Source: SIG710 sp045605745 (GTDB lineage Bacteria; Bacillota; Clostridia; Oscillospirales; CAG-272). Taken from it: a DNA stretch of 51,940 bases. The translations under genes were made by a program, and so were the position numbers. The DNA lies in contig JAZUQN010000031.1 of the NCBI GenBank assembly GCA_045605745.1, forward strand, positions 1 through 51,940. Direction: 5' to 3'. A model generated the notes under the pieces. It saw only the letters and a list, made by a program, of their open reading frames with translations, had not been told where the DNA came from and did no database searches. Every line of letters begins with the position of its first letter. The stretch's first letter is position 1. Below, one piece after another: positions 41,789 through 50,900 of the stretch.

Positions 41789-43756
41789 ATGAAAAAGATT
41801 TTTTCGATTTTCTTGATAGCTCTTGTAATTGCTTTGGCGGTATCCTGCAAAAAAGATAACAAAACAGCCAACAGTGATGAGAGCACAAACGCCCCCGTTG
41901 TTACAGATGCTCAAACATCAAAAAAGGACATCGAAACCGAAATAAAGGAACCCGAGGGCATCACAGAGCTTGAAAAACTGACGATATCGCTTGACGGATA
42001 TGTTATCATTCGTGGTGGAAAAAATGTTAATGCTACAAATTTTCAGGAGAGTGTTCTTTTAAGAAGCGGAATAGAAATTCCTATTTACGACAGTTGGCAA
42101 GCAGATGGGATGACAGAGCAGAAAAAAGAGATACTCATCGGTGACACAGGCAGGTTCGAGAGCTCTGAGGCACTTAAAGATATCCGCATAAATGACTACC
42201 TTGTTTCGTTGGTTGGTGACAAAATAGTTGTTGTTGGCGGAAGCTCAAAGTCAATATTTAAGGCCATGCAGTATTTAAGCGACAACTGCCTCTCATTGGA
42301 TGGCAAAAGCCTTTCGATTCCAAAGGATGGCTATCGCATTTCTGATGAATATATGTTTGAAAATTTAACCATTGACGGTATCCCTGCTTCCGAATTTAAA
42401 TTCTATAATGCAGGCTCGCTGACAAACGGTAGAGAGATGTTTGATTGGTTCTCGGCAGAGGTCGTTGGTGCAGATATGAAAACTGCCGAGAAAATGGTTG
42501 AGGGAGAGCACTATATAATTCTTGATGATACATCATTTAAGGCTTATGAATATGACATAAAGATAGAGGATGGAAATCTCATAGTTCGTGGCAGTTATTT
42601 CACTGCAAAGCACGCAAGAGAGCATTTTATGACCAGCTTTCTTTCCGATATTTCAGCAAAAAGCAGAACATATAACCTGACGAGTGCCGACAATGTTCAT
42701 GTTGTCACCGACACCAAGGATATCTACACAAAGGATCAGCTTTACAAAGCCCTTGAGCTTGTCTATAACGATAATGAAAAATTTATTGTTGGAGAAGAAG
42801 CAAATAAACTGACAACAGCATTTGATACTATGGAAAGATTTCGCAAATATTCGGGCAAATATCCTGCGCTTCTCGGAAACGATCTTGGTTGTTACGGACT
42901 CGATCTGCGAGATATAGATAAATCTCAGTGGAGCAAGGCGATTTGCGAATATGTTGACTTCGCTTCAAGGGGTGGAATTATCACTTTTAGCTCTCATTGG
43001 CGCAACCCAACCGGCAATTATAAATATGATTGGGCAGATTGCCGTCAGCTTCTTGGCAAAGAGGATAAATGGGTTGAGCTTCTCACCGAGGGTACAGCAC
43101 TAAATGCAGAATTTAAGGAGCAGATAACTGTTGACGGAATGTTTTTGCAGGCTCTGCGTGACAACGGTGTGCCCGTTATTTGGCGTCCTATGCACGAAAT
43201 GAATGGCTCATTTTTCTGGTTCTGCATAGAACAGGGAGACTATGTTCTTGATGCAAAATATTTTGTGAATATGTGGAGATATGTTCACGATTATTACACA
43301 AATGAGCTTGGTCTTGACAATCTGCTTTGGGAGTATGGCCCAAATATTTCAAACGGAAATTATCAGGATGTTATGTATTGCTACGTTGGCGATGATTATT
43401 GCGATCTTGTGAGCCTTGACTGGTATACAAAGGGCAATTATGAGATAGAAGGTTCGGGAATGTCCTATAAAAAGCTTATGGAAACAGGAAAGATCACAAA
43501 CATGGGTGAATTTGGTCTTTCGGACAACCTTGAAGCAGATGAGGCCAGATACCAAGAGCGTGTTTTCTCGGCTATGAATCTCCTTGAAGATATAATGCTG
43601 AGAATGGTTAATGAGAATGGTTATAAGATGGCATACCTGCTTACATGGACGGGGCGAGACACAATTGGCAGTATGATGCGTGCAGAGCAATTTATGAACA
43701 GTGGATATATAATAGACCTTTCGGAAATGAAAGAGATTTTTGATTCGCTAAAATAA
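41789..43756 (+). CDS. Endo-beta-1,4-mannanase lipoprotein, glycoside hydrolase family 26
   Basis: A 655-residue surface enzyme. The lipobox is AVSC (Cys21), followed by a Thr/Asp/Lys-rich linker. Two GH67-amino-terminal-like modules follow (about 60-190 and 195-300: EILIGDTGRFESSEALKD, KIVVVGGSSKSIFKA, GEHYIILDD), the same architecture as in the nearby esterase. The GH26 catalytic barrel is about 325-650 with FSSHWRNP, IWRPMHEMNGSFFWF (acid/base E470), SLDWYTKGN and NMGEFGLS (nucleophile E574). It cuts beta-mannan chains at the cell surface. I chose the ATG at 41789 (AAGGAG). It is the last gene of the operon, followed by a terminator. Confidence 0.92.
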   Translation: MKKIFSIFLIALVIALAVSCKKDNKTANSDESTNAPVVTDAQTSKKDIETEIKEPEGITELEKLTISLDGYVIIRGGKNVNATNFQESVLLRSGIEIPIYDSWQADGMTEQKKEILIGDTGRFESSEALKDIRINDYLVSLVGDKIVVVGGSSKSIFKAMQYLSDNCLSLDGKSLSIPKDGYRISDEYMFENLTIDGIPASEFKFYNAGSLTNGREMFDWFSAEVVGADMKTAEKMVEGEHYIILDDTSFKAYEYDIKIEDGNLIVRGSYFTAKHAREHFMTSFLSDISAKSRTYNLTSADNVHVVTDTKDIYTKDQLYKALELVYNDNEKFIVGEEANKLTTAFDTMERFRKYSGKYPALLGNDLGCYGLDLRDIDKSQWSKAICEYVDFASRGGIITFSSHWRNPTGNYKYDWADCRQLLGKEDKWVELLTEGTALNAEFKEQITVDGMFLQALRDNGVPVIWRPMHEMNGSFFWFCIEQGDYVLDAKYFVNMWRYVHDYYTNELGLDNLLWEYGPNISNGNYQDVMYCYVGDDYCDLVSLDWYTKGNYEIEGSGMSYKKLMETGKITNMGEFGLSDNLEADEARYQERVFSAMNLLEDIMLRMVNENGYKMAYLLTWTGRDTIGSMMRAEQFMNSGYIIDLSEMKEIFDSLK

Positions 43757-43771
43757 AACCGGTTAATATTT

Positions 43772-43806
43772 TAGGCTGGGCACATTTGTGCTCAGCCTAT
43801 TTTGAC
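43772..43806 (+). terminator. Terminator of the beta-mannan operon
   Basis: TAGGCTGGGCAC/GTGCTCAGCCTA around ATTT, followed by TTTTG. Confidence 0.88.
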
Positions 43807-43808
43807 GT

Positions 43809-44602
43809 TAACAGATAAATTTTTTATCGTGGAGCTGCCTTTTCACAAACAAGAGCACACTGCGAGTTTTCTGTGTGACAATCGGTTATCACAGACGAGA
43901 GCAGTGTGCGGTATGATACACCCTTATTGCGCCGGTCGTCCATGGCGCAATAAGGAAAATAGAATGGCTGACAGCGACATAAGAAAATGCAGAATTGCAT
44001 TTTCGTGGGAGCGTCGGTCTGACTAAGGAAGGGAGTCCTTAGAGGGAAACGCAGTTTCCCTCTAAGTGCGCTTTCGTGTCTTTGGCGCATACCAAAGACA
44101 CTGCCATGCGGCATGAGCAACCGGAGAGAAAACTAATCTCTTTGGTTATTTTAAATGATAAGAATTACTTTATTATCTTAGATTTACTTATATATAAATT
44201 AATAAATTAGGATTATAAGAATTGTAAAGTGTTTAATATACAGTGTTAAAGAAATAACTGCTCAATTTATCAGATAAGCATCGTTTCTTCTTTTTTGCTC
44301 ATGCCGCATGGCACTTCCTTTGGCATGCCCCAAAGTAAGCAAAAGACACTTAGAGGGAAACTACTTTTCTCTCTAAGAACACCTTTCCTTGCGCTACCAA
44401 CGCTCCTCTGAAAATGCAATGCTGCATTTTCTAAGGGAGCTGTGCATCACTCTGTTCTTCCTTTTTGCGCCAAAAAGCACCGGCGCAATAAGGGTGTATC
44501 ATACCGCACACTGCTCTCGTCTGTGATAAGCGATTGCTAAGCAAAATTTTCGCAGTGTGCTATTTTTTGTGAAAAGGCAGCTCCACGATAAACTACTGTT
44601 TG
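43809..44602. repeat. 794-bp imperfect palindromic non-coding element (composite of two inverted copies)
   Basis: Two arms of roughly 320-350 bp face each other around an AT-rich centre (about 44150-44280). Matching segments include ATCGTGGAGCTGCCTTTTCA (43827 and complement near 44570-44589), GAGCACACTGCG, TATCACAGACGAGAGCAGTG, GTGCGGTATGATACACCCTT, GAAAATGCAG and TGCCATGCGGCATGAGCAA. Each arm is a string of local hairpins, such as CCTTATTGCGCC/GGCGCAATAAGG (43922-43955), CTTAGAGGGAAAC/GTTTCCCTCTAAG (44038-44066) and GTGTCTTTGG/CCAAAGACAC (44077-44101). The outermost AAACAGTAGTTTATC matches the ends of the elements at 7804 and 17147. No credible gene lies inside. It is the only large stretch without genes in the window. 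Confidence 0.88.
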
Positions 44603-44620
44603 CAAGGGAAACATCCGCAA

Positions 44621-44652
44621 AAAAGAGGCTGAATTTCTTTCAGCCTCTTTGA
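44621..44652 (-). terminator. Terminator facing the palindromic element
   Basis: AAAGAGGCTGAA/TTCAGCCTCTTT around a short T/C loop, with T-runs on both strands. It probably ends the AraC 3 transcript. Confidence 0.8.
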
Positions 44653-44708
44653 GTTTTATCCGCATTATTATCTCTTTGTCAATAATCAATAAAGCAATAT
44701 CAAATAGT

Positions 44709-45533
44709 CTACGCCTTCGAATATTGCTTTATAAACTCTGAGGGGGATACCCCAACCTCAGCCTTAAAAACTCGGTTAAAATTAGATACCGAATTAAATC
44801 CGCAAATATCGGCAACCTCTATAATTGCAGTTTTGCTTGTGAGGAGCAGTATTTTTGAATAATTAATCTTCAGAGAATTAAGAAAATCGATATATGTCCT
44901 GCCCGTTAAAGCTTTAAACTGCCTGCAAAAATGTCCCGAGGAATAACCGCATTTTTTTGCCATTTCCTCAATTGTAGGGTTCTCCCTGTAATGCAGAAAA
45001 AGATGCTGCATTCCCTTTTGGATAGGGTCAAGCTCTGAAGAAAAAGCAGGAATACTGTTTTTCTCTGCAAGTCTTAAAATAAATATCAAAAAACACTCAA
45101 GAATATTTTTTGTATATCTTTCGGTATATCTGTCATTTGGCTCACAGCTTTCCCTCAGCTGATTTATTATGTCATTTGCAACCTTCATTTCCTCTGCATT
45201 CATGCATAGAACAATATTGCCAGTTTTATTCATAAATTTTTGCACGATATCCGAGCTATAAAAATAGTTATCAAAGCAGATATTTATAGCTGTTAGCGTA
45301 CTTTCAAAATCAAACATCTGGTGAAAGTCCACAGGCGATAACAGATAAAGACTTCCCTTTCCAATGTCATAAACCGTTCCGTTAAGAAGCTGTTTGCATT
45401 TTCCCGAGATAACAAGCTCTATCTCAAAATAGTCATGCATATGAAGCGGTGTTGTATTCGCGGGTTTGTTAATGATTATCCTTATGTGTTTATTTTCGAT
45501 TATCTCTTTTGGCAATCTATATATCTCAGGCAC
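44709..45533 (-). CDS. AraC family transcriptional regulator 3
   Basis: A 274-residue regulator with a cupin sensor (PLHMHDYFEIELVISG, GKGSLYLLSPVDFHQ, about 28-72) and a carboxy-terminal double HTH (about 175-270). The HTH shows TIEEMAKKCGYSSGHFCRQF, AIIEVADICGFNSVSNFNRV and the ending VGVSPSEFIKQY. It starts at GTG 45533 with GAGGTG upstream. It is divergent from the two GH92 genes and is their probable activator: the facing GH92 promoter has a good extended -10 but no -35. Confidence 0.88.
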   Translation of the reverse strand: MPEIYRLPKEIIENKHIRIIINKPANTTPLHMHDYFEIELVISGKCKQLLNGTVYDIGKGSLYLLSPVDFHQMFDFESTLTAINICFDNYFYSSDIVQKFMNKTGNIVLCMNAEEMKVANDIINQLRESCEPNDRYTERYTKNILECFLIFILRLAEKNSIPAFSSELDPIQKGMQHLFLHYRENPTIEEMAKKCGYSSGHFCRQFKALTGRTYIDFLNSLKINYSKILLLTSKTAIIEVADICGFNSVSNFNRVFKAEVGVSPSEFIKQYSKA

Positions 45534-45616
45534 GAAATCACCTCAATCTGTTTATTTTCGATGCTTTGCCGGATCACGATAAGCATTTGTAAAATCAGCA
45601 AATCGACTATACATCA

Positions 45617-45645
45617 ATTTTAACATATTGTTATATCCATGTCAA
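45617..45645 (-). promoter_or_regulatory. Promoter of AraC 3
   Basis: On the minus strand: TTGACA, 17 bp, TAAAAT with extended TG. Confidence 0.75.
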
Positions 45646-45706
45646 TATAAAACATCAAAATATAATAAGGTTATGACGAAATAATGCAAGATTTTAGCAA
45701 ACAATT

Positions 45707-45716
45707 GTGATAAAAT
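45707..45716 (+). promoter_or_regulatory. Extended -10 without -35 before the GH92 pair
   Basis: TGTGATAAAAT has a good extended -10 (TAAAAT at 45711-45716), but the -35 position (45688-45693, AAGATT) does not match. This is the pattern of an activator-dependent promoter, which fits the divergent AraC gene. Confidence 0.5.
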
Positions 45717-45779
45717 TAACTTGCAAAACCGTTTATTACAGGCTAATTTTGTGCAACTCTACCAAAAGGAGAAATTCTT

Positions 45780-47930
45780 ATGGAAAGCAAAGAAAAACCG
45801 ATAAAGTTCGTAGATATGACATTTGCTACAGATGCAAGAAGCCTTTGTACCATTGGCCCATCACGTCCTCACTCATCGGTTTCACCCGGCCCCGATACCT
45901 TTCCCGCAAGCTATTCAACAGGTTATCTTGCAGATAAGCCTATACGCGGCTTTTCTCATGTACACGTTAATGCAGGTGAAGCAAAATATGGTAATTTTCT
46001 TTTTTCACCTCAGATAGGTCTTGCAACGGCTCTAAACAGCCACGATTCAGAAAAAGCAAATGAAAATCCCCTGCCTTCCGAATATAACGTCACGCTCACA
46101 AGATATGGGATCGATTGTTCAATGACGCTTACAGATCATTGCGTTTTCTATAAATTCGTATATCCAAAATCAAAAGAAGCAAGCCTTGTCATCGACATAT
46201 CCACCTTTCACCAAATTCATAAAGCACTTGCCGAACAAGTTGAGGTTAAAATTTCGGAAAATGAACGGGGAAATACCATCATCTTCGGTGAAGGTTTCTT
46301 TACAGGTGCAAGATATAATGCGCATTTTTACGCTGAGATAAATAAAAAGATTGCAAAGTCCGGCACATTTATCGGTCATGAAAAAACAGACAAAAAAGAA
46401 CTTGGTCCAATTGATGTCACAGAAGAGACAAGAGATAGCGGCATGGGTGCTTTTTTACAGTTTGAAACCGAAGAAAAAGAAGAAATATACATAAAAGTAG
46501 GAATTTCGTTTAAGGACATCGAAAAGGCAAAAGCGTGGCTCGATAGTGAGATACCCCATTGGGATTATGATAAAATAAAAGAAGAAACCTCGGAGATCTG
46601 GGAAAAAGAGCTTGGCAAGATCACAATTGCCGAAAGTGCAACGCCCGAACAAAAAAGACGCTTCTATAGCTGTCTTTACATCTGCAACAAGCTGCCGCGC
46701 GATCGCACCGGAGATTTCAACGAATATCCGGAGAACGCAGAGATGGTAGACGACCATATTGCTATCTGGGACACATTCAGAACTCTTTACCCTCTTTACA
46801 CCCTAACAGATCCGGAATTTGTTAAAAAGACAGTAAACAGCTTTATAACCAGATTCAAGATAAACGGCTTCATCAGAGATATATATGCCGGTGGCAAGGA
46901 AAGAAGAAGAAACCAAGGCGGAGACAATACAGATAATATCATCGTTGAAGCCTATCTCAAAAAGATTCCCGGCATCGACTGGGAGGGTGCATACGAAATA
47001 ATAAAGCACGATGCGGAAAATTGGCGAGACGATCAGAATTCATGGTTCCCCGAGATGGGCGTGTCATCAACATACCGCGATATAGGCTTTATCCCCGCAG
47101 ATGATGAGGAAAGAAATGTTATGTGCTGTTCAAAGCAGCTTGAATATTGCTATAATGACTATCTTGCAGCTCAGATGGCTCTGGGCATGGGCGACAGAGA
47201 AAACTATGAAAAATGGATAAAGCGCAGTGAAAACTGGAAAAACATCTGGAATCCGGATATGGAGTGTGCAGGCTTCCAGGGGTTCATTTGGCCAAAGGCT
47301 CTTGATGGAAGTTGGCTCGAGCCTAATTCTATCATCCCCGATCCAAAAACCTTTATCGGTTCTTGGAAACCGTATTTCTACGAAGGATATGCATATGAAT
47401 ATTCTTTTATGGTGCCCCATGCGGTTGAAGAAATTGTTGAAAGAATGGGCGGAGATAAGCTTTTCTGCGACAGAATAGAATATGGAATGGACAACGGCTG
47501 CATAAACGGTGGAAATCAGCCGGGAATGCTGCAGCCTCTCCTTCCAAACCACACAAATCAGCCTTGGCGAACGGCAGATATGGTCAAAAAACAGCTTGCA
47601 AAATACAAGCCCAACGGAACACCGGGCTGCGAGGATTCCGGTTGCTTTGCTTCCTATTATGTATTTCTCACACTTGGAATCGTTCCAAACGGAGGTCAAG
47701 ATTTTTACTATATCACAAGTCCAAGCTATGAAAACAGTGTCATAAGTTTTGAAAACGGAAAGCAATTTGTTATCAGAGCAGAAAACTTCTCCGAGGAAAA
47801 CAAGTATATTCAGTCTGCAACTCTTAACGGCAAGCGTCTTAACCGCACTGTGATAAAGCACAGCGAGATCATTTGCGGCGGCGAGCTTGTGCTTAATATG
47901 GGCAGTGAAAAAACCGATTACACAAAATAA
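45780..47930 (+). CDS. Cytosolic alpha-mannosidase, glycoside hydrolase family 92
   Basis: A 716-residue GH92 enzyme without signal peptide. GH92 enzymes are calcium-dependent exo-alpha-mannosidases, mostly alpha-1,2. Landmarks are GPSRPHSSVSPGPDTFP near the start, IRGFSHVHVNAGEAKYGNF, the RNQGGDNTDNIIVEAY block and EYCYNDYLAAQMA. The probable acid is E535 in YFYEGYAYEYSFMVPH and the acidic pair E618/D619 is in GCEDSGCFASYYVF, followed by NGGQDFYYITSP. It is closely similar to the next gene over their shared length, so the two arose by tandem duplication. GGAG precedes the ATG, and the next start is 30 bp after its stop. Confidence 0.9.
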   Translation: MESKEKPIKFVDMTFATDARSLCTIGPSRPHSSVSPGPDTFPASYSTGYLADKPIRGFSHVHVNAGEAKYGNFLFSPQIGLATALNSHDSEKANENPLPSEYNVTLTRYGIDCSMTLTDHCVFYKFVYPKSKEASLVIDISTFHQIHKALAEQVEVKISENERGNTIIFGEGFFTGARYNAHFYAEINKKIAKSGTFIGHEKTDKKELGPIDVTEETRDSGMGAFLQFETEEKEEIYIKVGISFKDIEKAKAWLDSEIPHWDYDKIKEETSEIWEKELGKITIAESATPEQKRRFYSCLYICNKLPRDRTGDFNEYPENAEMVDDHIAIWDTFRTLYPLYTLTDPEFVKKTVNSFITRFKINGFIRDIYAGGKERRRNQGGDNTDNIIVEAYLKKIPGIDWEGAYEIIKHDAENWRDDQNSWFPEMGVSSTYRDIGFIPADDEERNVMCCSKQLEYCYNDYLAAQMALGMGDRENYEKWIKRSENWKNIWNPDMECAGFQGFIWPKALDGSWLEPNSIIPDPKTFIGSWKPYFYEGYAYEYSFMVPHAVEEIVERMGGDKLFCDRIEYGMDNGCINGGNQPGMLQPLLPNHTNQPWRTADMVKKQLAKYKPNGTPGCEDSGCFASYYVFLTLGIVPNGGQDFYYITSPSYENSVISFENGKQFVIRAENFSEENKYIQSATLNGKRLNRTVIKHSEIICGGELVLNMGSEKTDYTK

Positions 47931-47960
47931 AATTTTATATAAAGGAAGAGGTAAACAAAC

Positions 47961-50900
47961 ATGAAAAAACGCTTTTTAAGTCTTCTCTTGGCAATTATCA
48001 TGGTTATGGGAACAATAAGCATTCCCGTAGCATTTGCCAAAGACACTGCAGAGTCTTATGTATCCGATGCAAATTATGCAGCGGCTACAACAGACGAGGA
48101 TCTGACAAAATATGTCAACATGAGCTACGGAACAGGCACAAACAGTGAGTGCCTCATCGGTCCCTCAAGACCAAACGGCTCTGTTCATCCGGGTCCTGAC
48201 ACATACCCCACAAATAACTACACAGGTTATTATCCCAACAAGCCTATAAGAGGCTTCTCACAGCTCCACATTCAGTCGGGCGAGGGACGCTTCGGACAGT
48301 TCCTCATTTCTCCCCAGGTAGGCTTGTCAGTAGCACTTGACAGCCACGACTCGAATGTGGCAAACGAAAACCCAACAGCAACCGAATATAGCGTAACACT
48401 TGCAAAGTACGATATCGACTGTGCGCTTACGCCTACAGAAAATGCTGTAATCTATAAGTTTACATATCCTCAAGGAACAGATGACGGAAGTATCCTTCTT
48501 GATATGATCCACCACGTTCCGGTTTATAACGAGGCAAACGGCGGCGTTTATAACAAGGAAGCAAAGGATGTAGATATAAAAATTGAGCAGGACGCAGATG
48601 GAAATACCGTTCTTTACGGCGGTGCAAAGTACGGTGCGCACGGCAGTTCTGACCGTTATTACTATTTCTATGCTATTATCGATTCCGCTTCTCTTGCAAA
48701 TAAAACCATTGGTGTTTACAAGCAGGGTGCCATCGTTGACGGAGCAACCTCTATTGACACTGATACAACCGCTGTTGTTGACCCAGACTTTAAGGGTACA
48801 GGAGCATATCTTAAATTTGACCTTGCTGAGAATGCCGAGACAACCGTTAGGATGAAGATTGCAGTTTCCTTTAAGGATGTTGCAAAGGCAAAGGCTTCTC
48901 TTGAAGCTGAGATCCCCGCTTGGGATTATGACAAGGTTAAAAATGACAACAATACTATCTGGAATGATAAGCTTGATGTTATGGAGGTCAGCGGTCTTAC
49001 CGAGGATCAGAAGATAATGTTCTATTCCAACCTTTATGACACATTCCTTCAGCCCCGTTACCGTACAGGCGAGCTTACTGAATACGGCGACGGAATGATG
49101 CTCGACGACCACGTTGCAACCTGGGACACCTTCCGAACCCTTTTCCCACTTCTTACACTCACAAATCCTCAGCTTGTTACGGATCAGGTTGAAAGCTATC
49201 TTGTCCGTTTTGCGGACAAGGAAGAGGGCAGCGCAGATACCGTTAAGGCAGTTAAGGATATTTTCACAGGCTTTGAGCGCTCGGGCACAAACCAGGGCGG
49301 TGATAATATCGACAATGTTATTGCTGAAGCATATGTTAAGGGACTTATCCCCGAGGATATGATGGATGCAGTATATGAGCTTGTGGAATTTGAAGCAAAT
49401 ATGATGCGTGTTGACCGCGGAACTTCGGGTCAAAGTACTGGCTCAGCCAGTTCAACATATAAGGATCTGGGCTTTATCCCCGCAGATCAATATCCTATGA
49501 TGAACTGCAACACCCAGCTTGAATATTGCTATAATGACTACTGTCTTGCGCAGATCGCATATGGCGAGGGCGACATGGAGCTTTATAATAAGCTTATGGC
49601 GCGCAGCGCATCCTGGCTCAATATCTGGAACGAGGATGCTGAGGGAGCCGGATTTACAGGCTTTATCTGGCCTAAAAATTCAAACGGCACCTTTGTTGAG
49701 CCTAACAGCAATCTTACAAGTGCTACCTACAGAGTTGGTTCATGGAAGCCGTATTTCTATGAGGGTACTCCTTATGAATATTCCTTCTTCGTTCCTCACG
49801 ATATGGAAACACTCATTGAAAAAATGGGCGGCGAAAAGGAATTTATTGAGAGACTCCAGGTTGGTATAGATAATGGATATATCCATATAGGCAACCAGCC
49901 GGGTTATATTCAAGCATTCCTGTTCAACTATACAAGCGAGCCTTGGCACACCACCGATTATGTAGAACAGCTTATCAAAAAATATACTATAAACGGCACT
50001 CCCGGCTGTGAGGACTCGGGCGCAAGCTGCGCATGGTATATATTTGCCAACGTAGGCTTTTTCCCCAATGCCGGTCAGGATATTTATTGGCTCACCAGCC
50101 CTAAATATGAGCAGACCACATTCAATCTCGACAACGGTAACACCTTCGTAGTTAAGGCAAACAATCTCTCGGATGAAAACAAGTACATCCAGTCGGTAAC
50201 TCTTAACGGAGAGGTGCTTAACGACACAATGATCAGACATTCTGATATAGTAAACGGTGGCACGCTTGTATTCAATATGGGCGATACTCCCGTTAACTAT
50301 GCTTCACCCGAGGTTGGCAGCGGAAAGACAGCAAACGGCGAATACAACTGGTCCCTCCGCGAAAACGGCGTTCTCAGCATTTCGGGAGAGGGCGACGGCA
50401 CTCTTAATTTTGATACCGTTATAACAGAGGATAATTTCTCCGATATTCCTTGGAATGCTTATAAGAACAGCATAAAGAGCGTAAGCATCGCAGAATCAAG
50501 CGGCATTGTCAGCGTTTCTGATTATGTTTTCGCAGACCTTCCCGTATGTAAAAAGATAATTATCCCCAAGACTCTTACAGATCTGGGTGCAAATGGTATT
50601 TTTGCGGGTGACAGCGCTCTATATACCGTATGCAACCACGACAGCAACACCGAGGGCGAAATAAACCTTAAAACTGTGACAGCTCTTGGAACTGACATAT
50701 TTAAAGACTGCTCTGCAGGGCTCACTGTCAAGGTTCGCATCGGTGAGGCTGATTTTGCTCCCGTAAAATGGTTCACCTCATCCACAACAGTTAATTTTGC
50801 GGTTGACGGCAAAACATCTGCCAGTGAATGGCTTAGTAGCATAGAGACAAATGACACCCGTGACTCAAGCTATAAGTTCACAATTGGTAAAATTGATACC

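Noticed and set aside
43824..44120. 98-residue minus-strand frame in the large palindrome
   Set aside because: It runs through a series of perfect hairpins, has no ribosome site, and its sequence is explained by the repeat.
43809..44602. CRISPR array or retron as explanation of the large repeat
   Set aside because: There are no regularly spaced direct repeats with spacers and no reverse transcriptase or cas gene nearby.
47130..47861. 243-residue minus-strand frame in the first GH92 gene
   Set aside because: Shadow of the GH92 coding frame.
48327..49433. 368-residue minus-strand frame inside the secreted GH92 gene
   Set aside because: Long only because of codon bias on the other strand; no ribosome site, no recognisable domain, and it is fully covered by a well-supported GH92 domain.
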